From an uncultured Acidobacteriia bacterium (lineage in GTDB: Bacteria; Acidobacteriota; Terriglobia; Bryobacterales; Bryobacteraceae), in contig CAIQWJ010000010.1 of assembly GCA_903875575.1 (NCBI GenBank), positions 1 to 64,000 of the forward strand: a stretch of 64,000 nt of DNA, read 5' to 3'. The notes below the pieces were generated by a model, which was not told the origin of the DNA, ran no database searches, and saw only the letters and a list, made by a program, of their open reading frames with translations. Position 1 is the first letter of the stretch, and every line of letters starts with the position of its first letter. Positions 48,762 through 57,629 of the stretch are shown one piece after another. The position numbers were made by a program, and so were the translations under genes.

Positions 48762-51371
48762 ATGATATATTTCAAGCAGTTAGCTGCGGTCGTTGTGGCC
48801 GCGTCGATGGTTTTGCCGCCCGCCCCGCTCCTGGCCGGGACCAGAAAAGGCGACAAACTGCGCAATCAGGCGCGCGTGGAGGAGCTGAAAGGCAACTACC
48901 AGAAGGCGCTGGAGTTAACGTCGGAGGCTGTGGGGGAGGACCCAGGCGATCCCTCCTACAACCTCCAACTGCACCGTATTCGGTTCGAGTGGGGCGTTGA
49001 TCTGGTCAAGAGCGGCCAAAAACTGCGGGATGCCGGCAAAGTGCCGGAGTCACTGGTGCAGTTTGAGAAGGCCTATGCCATTGACCCGGCTTCCGATGTG
49101 GCCGCGCAGGAAATCCGGCGCACGCACGAGATGATGGATCGCGAGAAAAATGGTGCTTCGGGTACAACAGGCGCCACCGGTGACAAGGCCGGCCCCAAGG
49201 CCGATACCTCCACCCTGACTCCATCCGCATTCGCCCGGAAACAGCAGGACGCCCGCACCGAAGCCCTGATGCCTATGGCGATTCTGCGGCCGCTGAATAG
49301 CGATCTGATCGACCTCAAGCTGACCAACCGCCCGCGAACTCTGTTCGAAACGTTTGCAGTGGCAGCAGGGATCAATGTGTTGTTCGATCCTGATTACATC
49401 ACGCAGCAGACCATTACCCAGCCCGTTCAGATTGATCTGAAGCGGACGACGATTGAGGCCGCACTGGACCAAATCGCGCTTGTCACCAAGTCGGCATGGA
49501 AGCCGCTCAATTCGAATACGATCTTCGTTTACTTCAATACCCAGCAGAACCGCCCAAACTTCGCCGAACAGGTCATCAAGACTTTCTACCTGAGTAACAC
49601 CACCACGCCGCAGGAAATCCAGGAAATCCTGACTGTGCTGCGCACCGTGGTTGACGTGCAGAAGGTTTTCAATTATTCCGCCCAGAACGCACTGGTTGTG
49701 AAGTGCGATTCCGACACCATGGCGCTGGTGGAGAAGCTCATTGCGGATCTGGACAAGCCGCGGGCCGAAGTGATTGTCGACGTTCTCGTCATGGAAGTGA
49801 GCAGTACCTACATCCGCAACCTGGCGGCCGGCCTGACGAACGGAATCAATATGACGAGTGCCTTCACGCCGCGGCCGGGTATTACCACGCCAGGTGTCCA
49901 GGCTGCGGCAACCACGACCACAACGGCGTCCGGTGCCACGACCACGACTCCGGCCACAGGTTCCGGCACCAGCATTCCGTTCTCAGCTCTCGGGCGCATC
50001 TCAACCGCGGACTTCTCCATACCGAATCTGCCGGCCGCCCAGTTCGAGGCGATGCTGACCGATTCCAGCACGCGTGTCCTGCAGGCGCCGCAGATTCGCG
50101 CGTCGAACAACACGAAGGCCACCATCAATATCGGCGACAAGATTCCCATCGCTACAGGTTCCTTTTCGTCGGCGGTCGGCGCCGTAGGCGCGTTGCCGGC
50201 GGCGAATACGCAGTTCTCGTTCCAGGACGTCGGCGTGAATGTGGAGATTACGCCGATGGTGCACGACAACAACGAAATCACCATGCTGGTCACGCTCGAT
50301 GTTTCGGCTGTCAAAGACCGTATCGACGTCGGCGGCGTTTCACAGCCCGAAATCACGCAGAACAAGCTGTCGTCGGATATTCGGCTGCGGGAGGGCGAAG
50401 TGAATCTGATTGGAGGCCTGATTCGGGATTCCACCAGCAAGGGCCTGGCCGGCCTGCCTGGGCTTTCCCACATACCGATCCTGGGCCGTTTGTTCTCAAG
50501 CGAGAATTACGAAAAGGACAAGCAGGAACTTGTGATTGCGCTGATTCCGCATATCGTGCGCGGGGTCGATATTACGGCTTCCAACCTGAAGGGTGTGGCC
50601 GCGGGCAGTACGAATCAGATCAAGGTCAGTTTCGATACGGCGAAGATTGCCGCGAATGGACCGGTCAGCCCGGTGGATGCCGGGACGCTTCCCGCAACCG
50701 CGCCTCCGCCGACCGCTCCGACGCTGGCTCCAGCGTCAAACGCGCCGTCGTCCGTGACGCCGCAGGTGTTGACGCCGTCCGTTACCGCGCCACCCGCGGC
50801 TGCCCCACCCGCTACCGCGCCTCCCAATACCGCGCCTCCTGCTACCGCGCCACCCGCTACGGCACCGCCAATCGGCTCCGTACCCATCGGCTTGCCGGGA
50901 ATGCCCGCGCCGGCCATGGTGCCGCCCGCACCGCCTCCCGCAGTTGCGCCTGGAGCCGCCGCCCGCGTGACGCTTCAGCCTGCGTCAACGGGCGTTGCTC
51001 TGAACTCGGCAATCACCCTGACGATCTACGCCGAAAACGTGGTGAACCTGGTGGACGTCGCGGCACAGCTTCAGTACGATCCGAAGATTCTGCGCGTCGC
51101 GAACATCGTTTCGGGCGATATGCCGGGCCGGAATCTGGCCCCTCTGGATATCACGAAGAATGTCGCGGATGAAATCGGGCGCGCGGATATGCGGGTCAGT
51201 CGTGGCCCGAATGGAGGCTCCATCTCGGGGGCCGGGGCACTGTTTACGGTCACCTTCCAGGCGGTGGGCCGCGGCAGTTCGGCGGTGACGCTGAGTTCGT
51301 TTGCGATTCGGGGTCCGGATGGCCCGGTGAATGCGAGTTTGCCGGCACCGGCGTCCGTGAGCGTGCAGTAA
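48762..51371 (+). CDS. Secretin (GspD/PilQ-type) with N-terminal TPRs and C-terminal cohesin-type domain
   Basis: 869 residues from the ATG at 48762, chosen over longer starts because the signal peptide (FKQLAAVVVAASMVLPPAPLLA) starts there. Residues about 25-115 are TPR-like (RVEELKGNYQKALELTSEAV). About 180-260 resembles the STN/secretin N-domain (LKLTNRPRTLFETFAVAAGINVLF), then N-domains (KTFYLSNTTTPQEIQEILTV). The secretin domain spans about 330-600 (VEITPMVHDNNEITMLVTLDV, EGEVNLIGGLIRDSTSKGLA, GLSHIPILGRLFSSENYEKD). A Pro/Thr/Ala linker with six 15-bp repeats follows (about 675-705). The last about 135 residues (AARVTLQPASTGVALN onward) look like a type I cohesin-like beta-sandwich. It forms an outer-membrane channel; the cohesin part may bind partners outside. 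Two pseudopilin genes follow directly. Confidence 0.9.
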   Translation: MIYFKQLAAVVVAASMVLPPAPLLAGTRKGDKLRNQARVEELKGNYQKALELTSEAVGEDPGDPSYNLQLHRIRFEWGVDLVKSGQKLRDAGKVPESLVQFEKAYAIDPASDVAAQEIRRTHEMMDREKNGASGTTGATGDKAGPKADTSTLTPSAFARKQQDARTEALMPMAILRPLNSDLIDLKLTNRPRTLFETFAVAAGINVLFDPDYITQQTITQPVQIDLKRTTIEAALDQIALVTKSAWKPLNSNTIFVYFNTQQNRPNFAEQVIKTFYLSNTTTPQEIQEILTVLRTVVDVQKVFNYSAQNALVVKCDSDTMALVEKLIADLDKPRAEVIVDVLVMEVSSTYIRNLAAGLTNGINMTSAFTPRPGITTPGVQAAATTTTTASGATTTTPATGSGTSIPFSALGRISTADFSIPNLPAAQFEAMLTDSSTRVLQAPQIRASNNTKATINIGDKIPIATGSFSSAVGAVGALPAANTQFSFQDVGVNVEITPMVHDNNEITMLVTLDVSAVKDRIDVGGVSQPEITQNKLSSDIRLREGEVNLIGGLIRDSTSKGLAGLPGLSHIPILGRLFSSENYEKDKQELVIALIPHIVRGVDITASNLKGVAAGSTNQIKVSFDTAKIAANGPVSPVDAGTLPATAPPPTAPTLAPASNAPSSVTPQVLTPSVTAPPAAAPPATAPPNTAPPATAPPATAPPIGSVPIGLPGMPAPAMVPPAPPPAVAPGAAARVTLQPASTGVALNSAITLTIYAENVVNLVDVAAQLQYDPKILRVANIVSGDMPGRNLAPLDITKNVADEIGRADMRVSRGPNGGSISGAGALFTVTFQAVGRGSSAVTLSSFAIRGPDGPVNASLPAPASVSVQ
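50784..50873 (+). repeat. Six 15-bp repeats encoding a PPATA linker in the secretin
   Basis: Six units of 15 bp, in frame, encode variations of T-A-P-P-A/N (residues about 675-704). The unit count could vary between strains by slippage. It separates the secretin core from the cohesin-like domain and should act as a flexible spacer. Confidence 0.8.
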
Positions 51372-51376
51372 GGCAG

Positions 51377-51853
51377 ATGATCATGAAGCGCAGTTCGAGA
51401 GGCGGGATGACGCTGGTGGAGTTGATCGTGGCGTTTACGATCCTGCTCGCGCTCACGTCCATGGCAGTCCCGCTGGCACGGTCCCGGGTTCACCGCATCA
51501 AGGAGCGCGATCTGCGTGAAGCGCTCAAGGAAATCCGCAGCGCGATTGATCGGTATAAGGATATGGCGGATGCCAACAAGCTTGGTCCGCAGGACGGCGT
51601 GGATACCTACAACTATCCGAAGACGCTGCAATCTCTGGTGGACGGCGTGAAAGGCGCAGGTGCCACTGCGGATGTGAAGGTGAAATTTCTGCGGCGTATC
51701 CCGCTTGATCCGATGACGAATACGCGCGAATGGGGCATGCACAGCATGCAGGACGATCCGAAGAGCACCGGTTGGGGCGGGCAGAATGTTTACGATGTGT
51801 TTTCGAAGAGCGACGCGCGGGCGGGAGACGGGACACCTTATGCGGACTGGTAA
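51377..51853 (+). CDS. Type II secretion-like pseudopilin (GspG-type)
   Basis: 158 residues. The class III prepilin leader is short: MIMKRSSRG then G10|M11TLVELIVAFTI, with the glutamate at +5 of the mature protein and a hydrophobic helix to about residue 34. The rest is a globular pseudopilin domain (DLREALKEIRSAIDRYKDMA, FLRRIPLDPMTNTREWGM, DDPKSTGWGGQNVYDVFSKS) of the GspG kind. It forms the pseudopilus that works with the secretin. It starts 6 bp after the secretin stop and overlaps the next pseudopilin. A prepilin peptidase and the ATPase must be elsewhere. Confidence 0.88.
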   Translation: MIMKRSSRGGMTLVELIVAFTILLALTSMAVPLARSRVHRIKERDLREALKEIRSAIDRYKDMADANKLGPQDGVDTYNYPKTLQSLVDGVKGAGATADVKVKFLRRIPLDPMTNTREWGMHSMQDDPKSTGWGGQNVYDVFSKSDARAGDGTPYADW

Positions 51854-52280
51854 ACAGCTTTCGGCGATCAGCGGTCAGCCTTCAGCCGTGCGCCGTTTGC
51901 GGCGCGGGTTCACGCTGATCGAGCTCATGATCGTCATGGCGATCATCGTCATTCTGGTCTCAGTGGCGATTCCGCACTACCAGAAGTCCATTCTGAGCGC
52001 GAAGGAGACGGTGCTGCACAATAACCTCTCCGCGATGCGCAATGCGATTGACGAGTATTCTTACGACAAACAGGGTGCACCGCATGGCCTGCAGGATCTG
52101 GTGACTGAAGGCTACCTGCGCGACGTGCCGAAGGACCCGATCACCGGCAGTAACGACACCTGGAAGATCATTATGGAAGACGCAAGCCAGAGCGTGAATT
52201 CGACGGATCCGGGGATTTTTGACGTGCGAAGCGGGTCGCAGAAGACGAGTCTTTCGGGGATGGCGTACTCGGATTTCTGA
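51840..52280 (+). CDS. Second pseudopilin (GspG-type)
   Basis: 146 residues from the ATG at 51840, inside the end of the previous gene (14-bp overlap); the longer frame before it is unlikely. The prepilin motif is RRG23|F24TLIELMIVMAII with E28 at +5. The mature region (VLHNNLSAMRNAIDEYSYDK, LQDLVTEGYLRDVPKDPITG) is a GspG-type head, paralogous to the preceding pseudopilin. Together they form a minimal pseudopilus module with the secretin. Confidence 0.87.
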   Translation: MRTGKQLSAISGQPSAVRRLRRGFTLIELMIVMAIIVILVSVAIPHYQKSILSAKETVLHNNLSAMRNAIDEYSYDKQGAPHGLQDLVTEGYLRDVPKDPITGSNDTWKIIMEDASQSVNSTDPGIFDVRSGSQKTSLSGMAYSDF

Positions 52281-52361
52281 GCGCGTTCGCGCTATGTCGG
52301 GTGACAGACGGGAAACATTTTTGCGCCGGACTGTTGAGTTTTGGGTAAAATCGGAGTACGT

Positions 52362-54533
52362 ATGGACACTCGTCGATTTACCCGTGGTCTCTTGAAGTTT
52401 CTGGTACCTGTCGGTTTGACGGTGCTGGTCAGCCTGTCTGCGAGTGGCCAGACAACTGCTAACTGCGATCCGAGTGCCACAGTGCCTACGCAGGTAGCAT
52501 CAACCGGTTTGGCCGAAGCTGTCGGCGATATTGTCTTGACTTGTACCGGCGGGAGTTCAGGCAGTACTCTGCTCGGTTCACTTTACATCACCCTGAATAC
52601 AAACGTTACGAACTCCCTCGACAAGAGCGGAAATCCTCTGGGTATAACCTTCACCGGCACGGGCGGCGCTGTGGCAACGGCGAACGCGGCCATACAGGTT
52701 GCAGCGAATACCTTGCTGGTCGGTGGCATTAACTACGTGGTTCCGTTTCCGAATACGTTCCCTGTGGTGATCACAATCAGCGGAGTCCGCGCGGCGGCCG
52801 CCTCTCTTCAGAACGGCCAGGCGACGCAGGTAACCGCCTCCTTCACGGGAGCAGGAATCTCGATCCCGTCTAATCCGATCACACTGGCGGTAGCCACCCC
52901 CTGGGCAACGTCTTCTTCTTTGAATAACGGAATTTCCTGCGCAGGTGCGCCTCTCCCCGCTACCCTCGACTTTCCCGGTTTCCTGGCGGTGGGTGGTGCC
53001 TCATCTGCTGTGCGCGTCACGGAGAGTATCCCCGGTGGTTTTGCTCCCAAGGCCGCATCGGCTACAAATGGCACCCGCATTGTTGTAAACCTCTCCGGCT
53101 ACGGCACTGGTGTCCGGCTCTTCGCCCCGGATGCGTTGGTGGGAAATAGTGGCGTTCAGGCGACATCCGGCGGCGAATTTGGGACAGGGATCGCCAGTGG
53201 CGCCTACATTCCCGGTTCAGGGCAGTTACTCCTTTCCCGGGTTGCAGGTGCAAAAGCGGATGGTTCGGGCGGCACGCTCGTGACTGCGATACCTGCCGCT
53301 GCGACGACATTCACGGCAATTTCAGAGATCACTGTAACAAACGGTTCGGCGTTCGCCGTTTACGAGGTCCTGGATGCCAACCCGTCAGTCTCCGAGTCCT
53401 TCCAGGCCCCTGTTTTTATCGTCACACCGCCAAACAATTGCGCCAATTCGATCCAAACCAGCCTCGCAGCGGTCCTGGCCCCGATTTCAACGGTTTCCAT
53501 CGCGACAGCAACAGATCCCGTCCCGCGCTTCATTCCGGTTCCATTGGCTTCCGATTGCCAATTGATCGGGGATTGCAACGGCAACTATTTCCCGATCCTG
53601 ACGGTCAACACTGCACCCATAAACCTGACGGGCGCTTCCCAGGGACTAGTACAGCGTTCTTTGCTTGCTGTTTCAAATAGTGGTGGGACGCAGCTCAGTC
53701 TATCAGTTTCTATAACTTATCAATCTGTCGCCGGGTGGCTCACGGTAACCCCGCAATCAAATAACGGACAACTTGCACTTGTAGTCGCAGCCGATCCGTC
53801 TCTGCTGCAGGCTGGTATCTTTAATGCCACAGTGACCCTCAATGCCGGAGTTGGCGGAAGTGCGACCATCCCCGTTACGTTTACCGTCGGGACGTCCGGG
53901 CCAGCTATTCAGGCTATCGTCAGTTCAGCCACTTTCCAGAGCGGTAAGGCCGCGCCCGGCTCATACGTGTCAATCTACGGTGGCACTCTTGCGGGAGCAA
54001 AAGTGACCGTGACGTTTAATGGCCTCAACGCGACTGTGATCCCGGTGCCCACGCCCTACAACGCGACGCAGATTAATACAATTGTTCCCGCGTCCCTTAG
54101 CGGGCAGAATAGCGCGACCGTAGTGGCGACAATCGACGGAAGGCAAACTAATAGCGTTACCCTCGGGCTGACTCCAAACGTGCCTGCCGTATTCACGCCG
54201 GGCATCCTGAATTCGGATAGTACGGTAAACTCCGCCGCGAACCCCGCGGCGCGCGGATCATTTGTCCAGATATATCTGACGGGTCTTTCAAACCCTTTAT
54301 CGGGCCCTGCCACCGTCACAATGGGAACCCAGCAGGGAATAATTCCTATATACGCGGGCGCACCGTACACTGGCGGCGGTTTCCCGGCAACCTTGGCCGG
54401 ATTGGATCAGGTTAACGTCACCATCCCCCAGACGCTCTCTTTTACGGGAAACTCCACTCCCACCTCGGTTTGCGTTCTCCAGGTGTTGCCTCCGGCACTC
54501 TGCTCGAACACGGTAACAATCTATGTTAAATGA
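52362..54533 (+). CDS. Secreted multidomain protein with TIGR03437-type C-terminal domain
   Basis: 723 residues from the ATG at 52362, preceded by CGGAG. A signal peptide (KFLVPVGLTVLVSLSASGQ) leads into an N-terminal beta-rich region of about 400 residues that is homologous to the protein encoded at 54963-56471 (shared pattern around VTESIPGGF...ATNGTRIVVNLSGYG and ISEITVTNGSAFAVYEVLDA). A BACON/Ig-like domain follows at about 430-510 (SVSITYQSVAGWLTVTPQSN). From about 520 it matches the acidobacterial C-terminal domain of type TIGR03437 (VSSATFQSGKAAPGSYVSIY, PYNATQINTIVPASLSGQNS, PAARGSFVQIYLTGLSNPLS). Function unknown; exported surface protein by context. Confidence 0.85.
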   Translation: MDTRRFTRGLLKFLVPVGLTVLVSLSASGQTTANCDPSATVPTQVASTGLAEAVGDIVLTCTGGSSGSTLLGSLYITLNTNVTNSLDKSGNPLGITFTGTGGAVATANAAIQVAANTLLVGGINYVVPFPNTFPVVITISGVRAAAASLQNGQATQVTASFTGAGISIPSNPITLAVATPWATSSSLNNGISCAGAPLPATLDFPGFLAVGGASSAVRVTESIPGGFAPKAASATNGTRIVVNLSGYGTGVRLFAPDALVGNSGVQATSGGEFGTGIASGAYIPGSGQLLLSRVAGAKADGSGGTLVTAIPAAATTFTAISEITVTNGSAFAVYEVLDANPSVSESFQAPVFIVTPPNNCANSIQTSLAAVLAPISTVSIATATDPVPRFIPVPLASDCQLIGDCNGNYFPILTVNTAPINLTGASQGLVQRSLLAVSNSGGTQLSLSVSITYQSVAGWLTVTPQSNNGQLALVVAADPSLLQAGIFNATVTLNAGVGGSATIPVTFTVGTSGPAIQAIVSSATFQSGKAAPGSYVSIYGGTLAGAKVTVTFNGLNATVIPVPTPYNATQINTIVPASLSGQNSATVVATIDGRQTNSVTLGLTPNVPAVFTPGILNSDSTVNSAANPAARGSFVQIYLTGLSNPLSGPATVTMGTQQGIIPIYAGAPYTGGGFPATLAGLDQVNVTIPQTLSFTGNSTPTSVCVLQVLPPALCSNTVTIYVK

Positions 54534-54962
54534 GCAGGACGGTTCCCGGTGCCGCTGCGGATTTTGAGTTCCAGATGATGAAATTTCCGTCATGAAGGCC
54601 GAAAGACTTGCAATCGACGGCGGGAACGGATATATTCGATAAGTGTCAGGCTCGAAGAGCCTCCATGTCGTATACGCCGGACTGTTTCAGGAGTCCGCGT
54701 GATGTGGTATAAAAGTTCTTGGATTGTAATTTTAAGTTTTGGGCAGCGGCAAGGTAGTTAGAACAGTAAAATATCCGCGCTCCTTCAAGTTGTACCGCCC
54801 TTGGCCGACCACTTCAGGAAGGCTGGCGAGCTTTACCTCCGCCCGATACGGAGAAGTTCCCCAAAAGTTTTAAAACGATTTGTTTGCAGTTGAGGCTCAG
54901 GTGGACGGAACTTCGACCGATTCAATTTTAGTTAAAAGTTACAATTCCCTAAGGAGAAAGAA
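54534..54962. other. 429-bp leader region of the major secreted protein gene
   Basis: No gene is seen. There is a hairpin AGGCTC/GAGCCT at about 54647-54661 and an extended -10 candidate, TGG with TATAAA, at 54705-54713, which would leave a leader of about 240 nt. The gene's ribosome site AAGGAG is just before 54963. A regulatory leader is possible but no known riboswitch is recognised. Confidence 0.4.
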
Positions 54963-56471
54963 ATGGCAGATTTCAGAACAAAACTTATTACCGTTGCTGG
55001 CATGGCAACAGTGTTCGCCGGAATGGCGTTCGGTCAGGCCACAGTCAACGGCACCACTGGCGTCGCAGCCAACGCGGTTTTCCTGCGCGCTGAAGGTACC
55101 ACGGAACTGGTTGCAAACTCAACCGTTACTGTGAACCAGGGTGCCGCAGTCGCCACAGTGAACCTCACTGTTTACGTATCTCCGGCACTCACCATTACCA
55201 GCCAGGTCACCGGCGCGGGTAAGGTCAGCGAAACAACGGCAACTCCTGCCGGCGGTGCGGCAGTAAACGGAACAGTTAGCGGCAGCACGGTTACCTTCAC
55301 TGGCCTCACAGTTCCGGCTGGTGCGGGCACCACAGTAATCACGATCTCTGGTATTCGCGTGAATGCCAGCACGATCGCTGCTCCCACAGGCGTTCCGACC
55401 GGCGTTGCCGAAACGTTCTTCGTCGGCGGCACCAACATCACCCCGATCGTTCCGAATCCGGTCACCGTTGGTTATGCTCTGAACGGTCTGGGCGCAATCA
55501 AGGCTGCTGGTCAGACTAATAACCTGATCTGCGCTGGCTCGGCTGTTACCCTTACAAACTACACAGTCGCCGTCAGCGAAGGTTTCGCAACCTCCTTCCG
55601 CACGCTGGCTGACGAAGTCGGTGGTGTAGCTGCAACCAATGGTACCCGTCTCACAGTGAGCTTTGGCAACGTTCCTGCCAATACCGCCGTGTACGTGCCC
55701 CTGACGGTAGCAGCCTCCGCGGGCGTTGGTACGATCACCGCAATCTCTTCCGCCACGGCCGCAACTGCAGTTGGCAACAACGCTGCTGATGCTAAAGTGA
55801 CCGGTGAACTCGTACCGCTCGCGGCTGTGACGATCGCCAACAACGCGGGCACCGCATATTATGAAGTCACGGCGGATAGCCTGGGTACGGTTGATACTTT
55901 CACCATTCCGGTCATCCTCGTGAACGCTGCTGGTTCCCTCACGGCCCCGGCTACCGCAATCACCACGACTGTCAGTTTTGCTCCGATCGGTTCCGCCACC
56001 AGCTACCCCAGCTTTGTCAGCGGCAACAGCACAGCGACTGTCAACGGCAGCACCTTCGGTGCCTGCACCACGACTCTCCTGTTCCCGTACGTGACCAATG
56101 CGTCTGGCTTTGAAACGGGTCTCGCGATCGCGAACACCTCGTTTGACGCCCTCGGCGCCAAGGGTGCGAGCTCGGTTGCCACTCAGAGCGGCACTTGCGT
56201 CCTGTCGTTCTACGGCAACGCGACTGCCTCCAGCAACCCGGCTAACGCCACAACCGCCAGCATCGCTGCCGGTACGACCTTTGCCGGAACGCTGACCTCA
56301 GTGGCCGGCTCGAATTTCACCGGCTATTTGATCGCCAACTGCAACTTCCAGTTCGCTCACGCTTTCTCCTACATCGTGTACAACTTCGGACAAAGCAGTG
56401 GCACGGCAATGGGCTACCTCGCCGAAGTCATCCCCGGTGCACGTGGCGCGGCTGAAGCACTGAACAACTAG
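54963..56471 (+). CDS. Secreted surface-type protein, paralogous to the 52362-54533 N-terminal region
   Basis: 502 residues. A strong AAGGAG ribosome binding site and a clean terminator suggest high expression. The signal peptide (FRTKLITVAGMATVFAGMAFGQ) is followed by Ala/Thr/Val-rich beta-strand sequence (VTVNQGAAVATVNLTVYVSP). A central region is homologous to the preceding protein (VSEGFATSFRTLADEVGG, VAATNGTRLTVSFGNVPANT, VTIANNAGTAYYEVTADSLG). A conserved-looking C-terminal part has C-containing motifs (FGACTTTLLFPYVTNASGFE, GTCVLSFYGNA, LIANCNFQFAHAFSYIVYNF) that may form disulfides. It is a candidate major exported protein, perhaps an S-layer or matrix protein; function unproven. Confidence 0.8.
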   Translation: MADFRTKLITVAGMATVFAGMAFGQATVNGTTGVAANAVFLRAEGTTELVANSTVTVNQGAAVATVNLTVYVSPALTITSQVTGAGKVSETTATPAGGAAVNGTVSGSTVTFTGLTVPAGAGTTVITISGIRVNASTIAAPTGVPTGVAETFFVGGTNITPIVPNPVTVGYALNGLGAIKAAGQTNNLICAGSAVTLTNYTVAVSEGFATSFRTLADEVGGVAATNGTRLTVSFGNVPANTAVYVPLTVAASAGVGTITAISSATAATAVGNNAADAKVTGELVPLAAVTIANNAGTAYYEVTADSLGTVDTFTIPVILVNAAGSLTAPATAITTTVSFAPIGSATSYPSFVSGNSTATVNGSTFGACTTTLLFPYVTNASGFETGLAIANTSFDALGAKGASSVATQSGTCVLSFYGNATASSNPANATTASIAAGTTFAGTLTSVAGSNFTGYLIANCNFQFAHAFSYIVYNFGQSSGTAMGYLAEVIPGARGAAEALNN

Positions 56472-56496
56472 TAAGAATACAGGTAGTAACAAGAAA

Positions 56497-56527
56497 GGGA
56501 GGGTGCCTTGGCACCCTCCCTTTTTTT
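56497..56527 (+). terminator. Strong intrinsic terminator
   Basis: An 11-bp perfect stem (GGGAGGGTGCC with GGCACCCTCCC), two-base loop and seven T residues follow the stop of the secreted protein by about 25 bp. The A run before the stem may also make it active on the minus strand for the convergent gene. Confidence 0.92.
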
Positions 56528-56812
56528 CGTCTTTTGACATCGTCATCGCCGTGTCAGGCGAACTGGCCCGTCTGCGACCGTGGTCCGGTGCGAGATCTGG
56601 CTCCCGAAACTCCCTCGGTTCACCTTCCTCATTCCTTATCTCGCGTCGTCGACGCGATCCGCGTCAGATGGGCAGTACCGGCATGACGTCAGTTTCACCC
56701 CACACTCCAGATTCCAGACCGTCCTCGTTCCGCCGCCAGGCGTCCGCGCATAAGGCGCGCCGTACGTCCGGCGGAGCCAGCGGTTCCTGTCTAAAGACGT
56801 CTGTGCAATTCC
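56528..56812. other. Non-coding gap
   Basis: No supported gene in this 285-bp stretch. One short plus-strand frame exists, but it is arginine/serine-rich, crosses the terminator and runs antisense into the next gene. Confidence 0.45.
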
Positions 56813-57592
56813 CTACTTTGTGTGGATTTGAATCGAGAAAACCTGGAGCGGACCGGCGTTGAGATGGACCGTGCCGGAAGGTGTCTCATTGTCCCTGGCG
56901 CTGAACGATACGACTGCTTTCTCCTCGGGTCCCACCTTGTTTTTATCGATCAGCATGACAAGACCCTTTGGTCCGTCGCCAGCGGCCGAAATATCAATGG
57001 ATCCGGGCATGTGATTGGTAATCGTTACTGCCTCAGCCTTGTGGCTCCCCGCCACAAGTTCAACCGATGTACGGTCGATCGCGACGAGCGAGCGGATCTT
57101 GGAAGGATCAGGCATACTGGCGGGAAGGGCAGGTGCAGGGCCCGCGTTTGGGCTACCTACCCTCATCTTGCCAAATGGGGTGTCAACTTCGCCTTCCTGG
57201 ACCAGATACCAGACCCACTTTTCGTTCTCCAGCTTCCACGTCGTTGGTACTTTGGATGAGAACTCCATGGCAGCCATGCCCGGAGCTGACATAACGGAAG
57301 TGATGTCCAGCGTCAGTTTGGCCTTCGTGCCATCCGGACTAAGCTCAATCTTGTCGATATTGAACTTCCGGATATCCGGCTTGCCATTGTTGAAGAAGTA
57401 GTCCTTCGTGTCATCGGCGACAAAAGCCTCTGCCTGCCGGAACTTCCTATCCACCTCTAGCTGGTAGAATTCCTGCGCGCGCGCCCGCAGCGCCGCTTCG
57501 GCTTCACTCTGAACCTGTGCCGGTGGTTGTGCCGCCACAGTTTGCGTCCACATGGCGCTGATAGCGACGGGAAAAAGCAGCCTTCTGTCCAT
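56813..57592 (-). CDS. Secreted protein of unknown function
   Basis: 259 residues with a signal peptide (MDRRLLFPVAISAMWTQTVAAQ). Residues about 30-150 form an NTF2-like or SnoaL-like alpha+beta domain (EAALRARAQEFYQLEVDRKF, RQAEAFVADDTKDYFFNNGK, FSSKVPTTWKLENEKWVWYL). The C-terminal about 100 residues are beta-strand rich with two VxxIxxxS type strands (RTSVELVAGSHKAEAVTITN, VGPEEKAVVSFSARD), resembling an Ig-like domain. No catalytic motif. Convergent with the 54963-56471 gene through the terminator. Confidence 0.78.
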   Translation of the reverse strand: MDRRLLFPVAISAMWTQTVAAQPPAQVQSEAEAALRARAQEFYQLEVDRKFRQAEAFVADDTKDYFFNNGKPDIRKFNIDKIELSPDGTKAKLTLDITSVMSAPGMAAMEFSSKVPTTWKLENEKWVWYLVQEGEVDTPFGKMRVGSPNAGPAPALPASMPDPSKIRSLVAIDRTSVELVAGSHKAEAVTITNHMPGSIDISAAGDGPKGLVMLIDKNKVGPEEKAVVSFSARDNETPSGTVHLNAGPLQVFSIQIHTK

Positions 57593-57629
57593 ATACTGAC
57601 TATAGACGTTCCAACGGCTGCGAAAGTCT

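Noticed and set aside
50784-50873. Possible CRISPR-like repeat array
   Set aside because: The repeats are 15-bp units in frame with no spacers and encode a Pro-Ala-Thr linker of the secretin.
56503-56862. A 119-residue plus-strand frame after the terminator
   Set aside because: It begins inside the terminator, is arginine/serine-rich and overlaps the minus-strand gene antisense.
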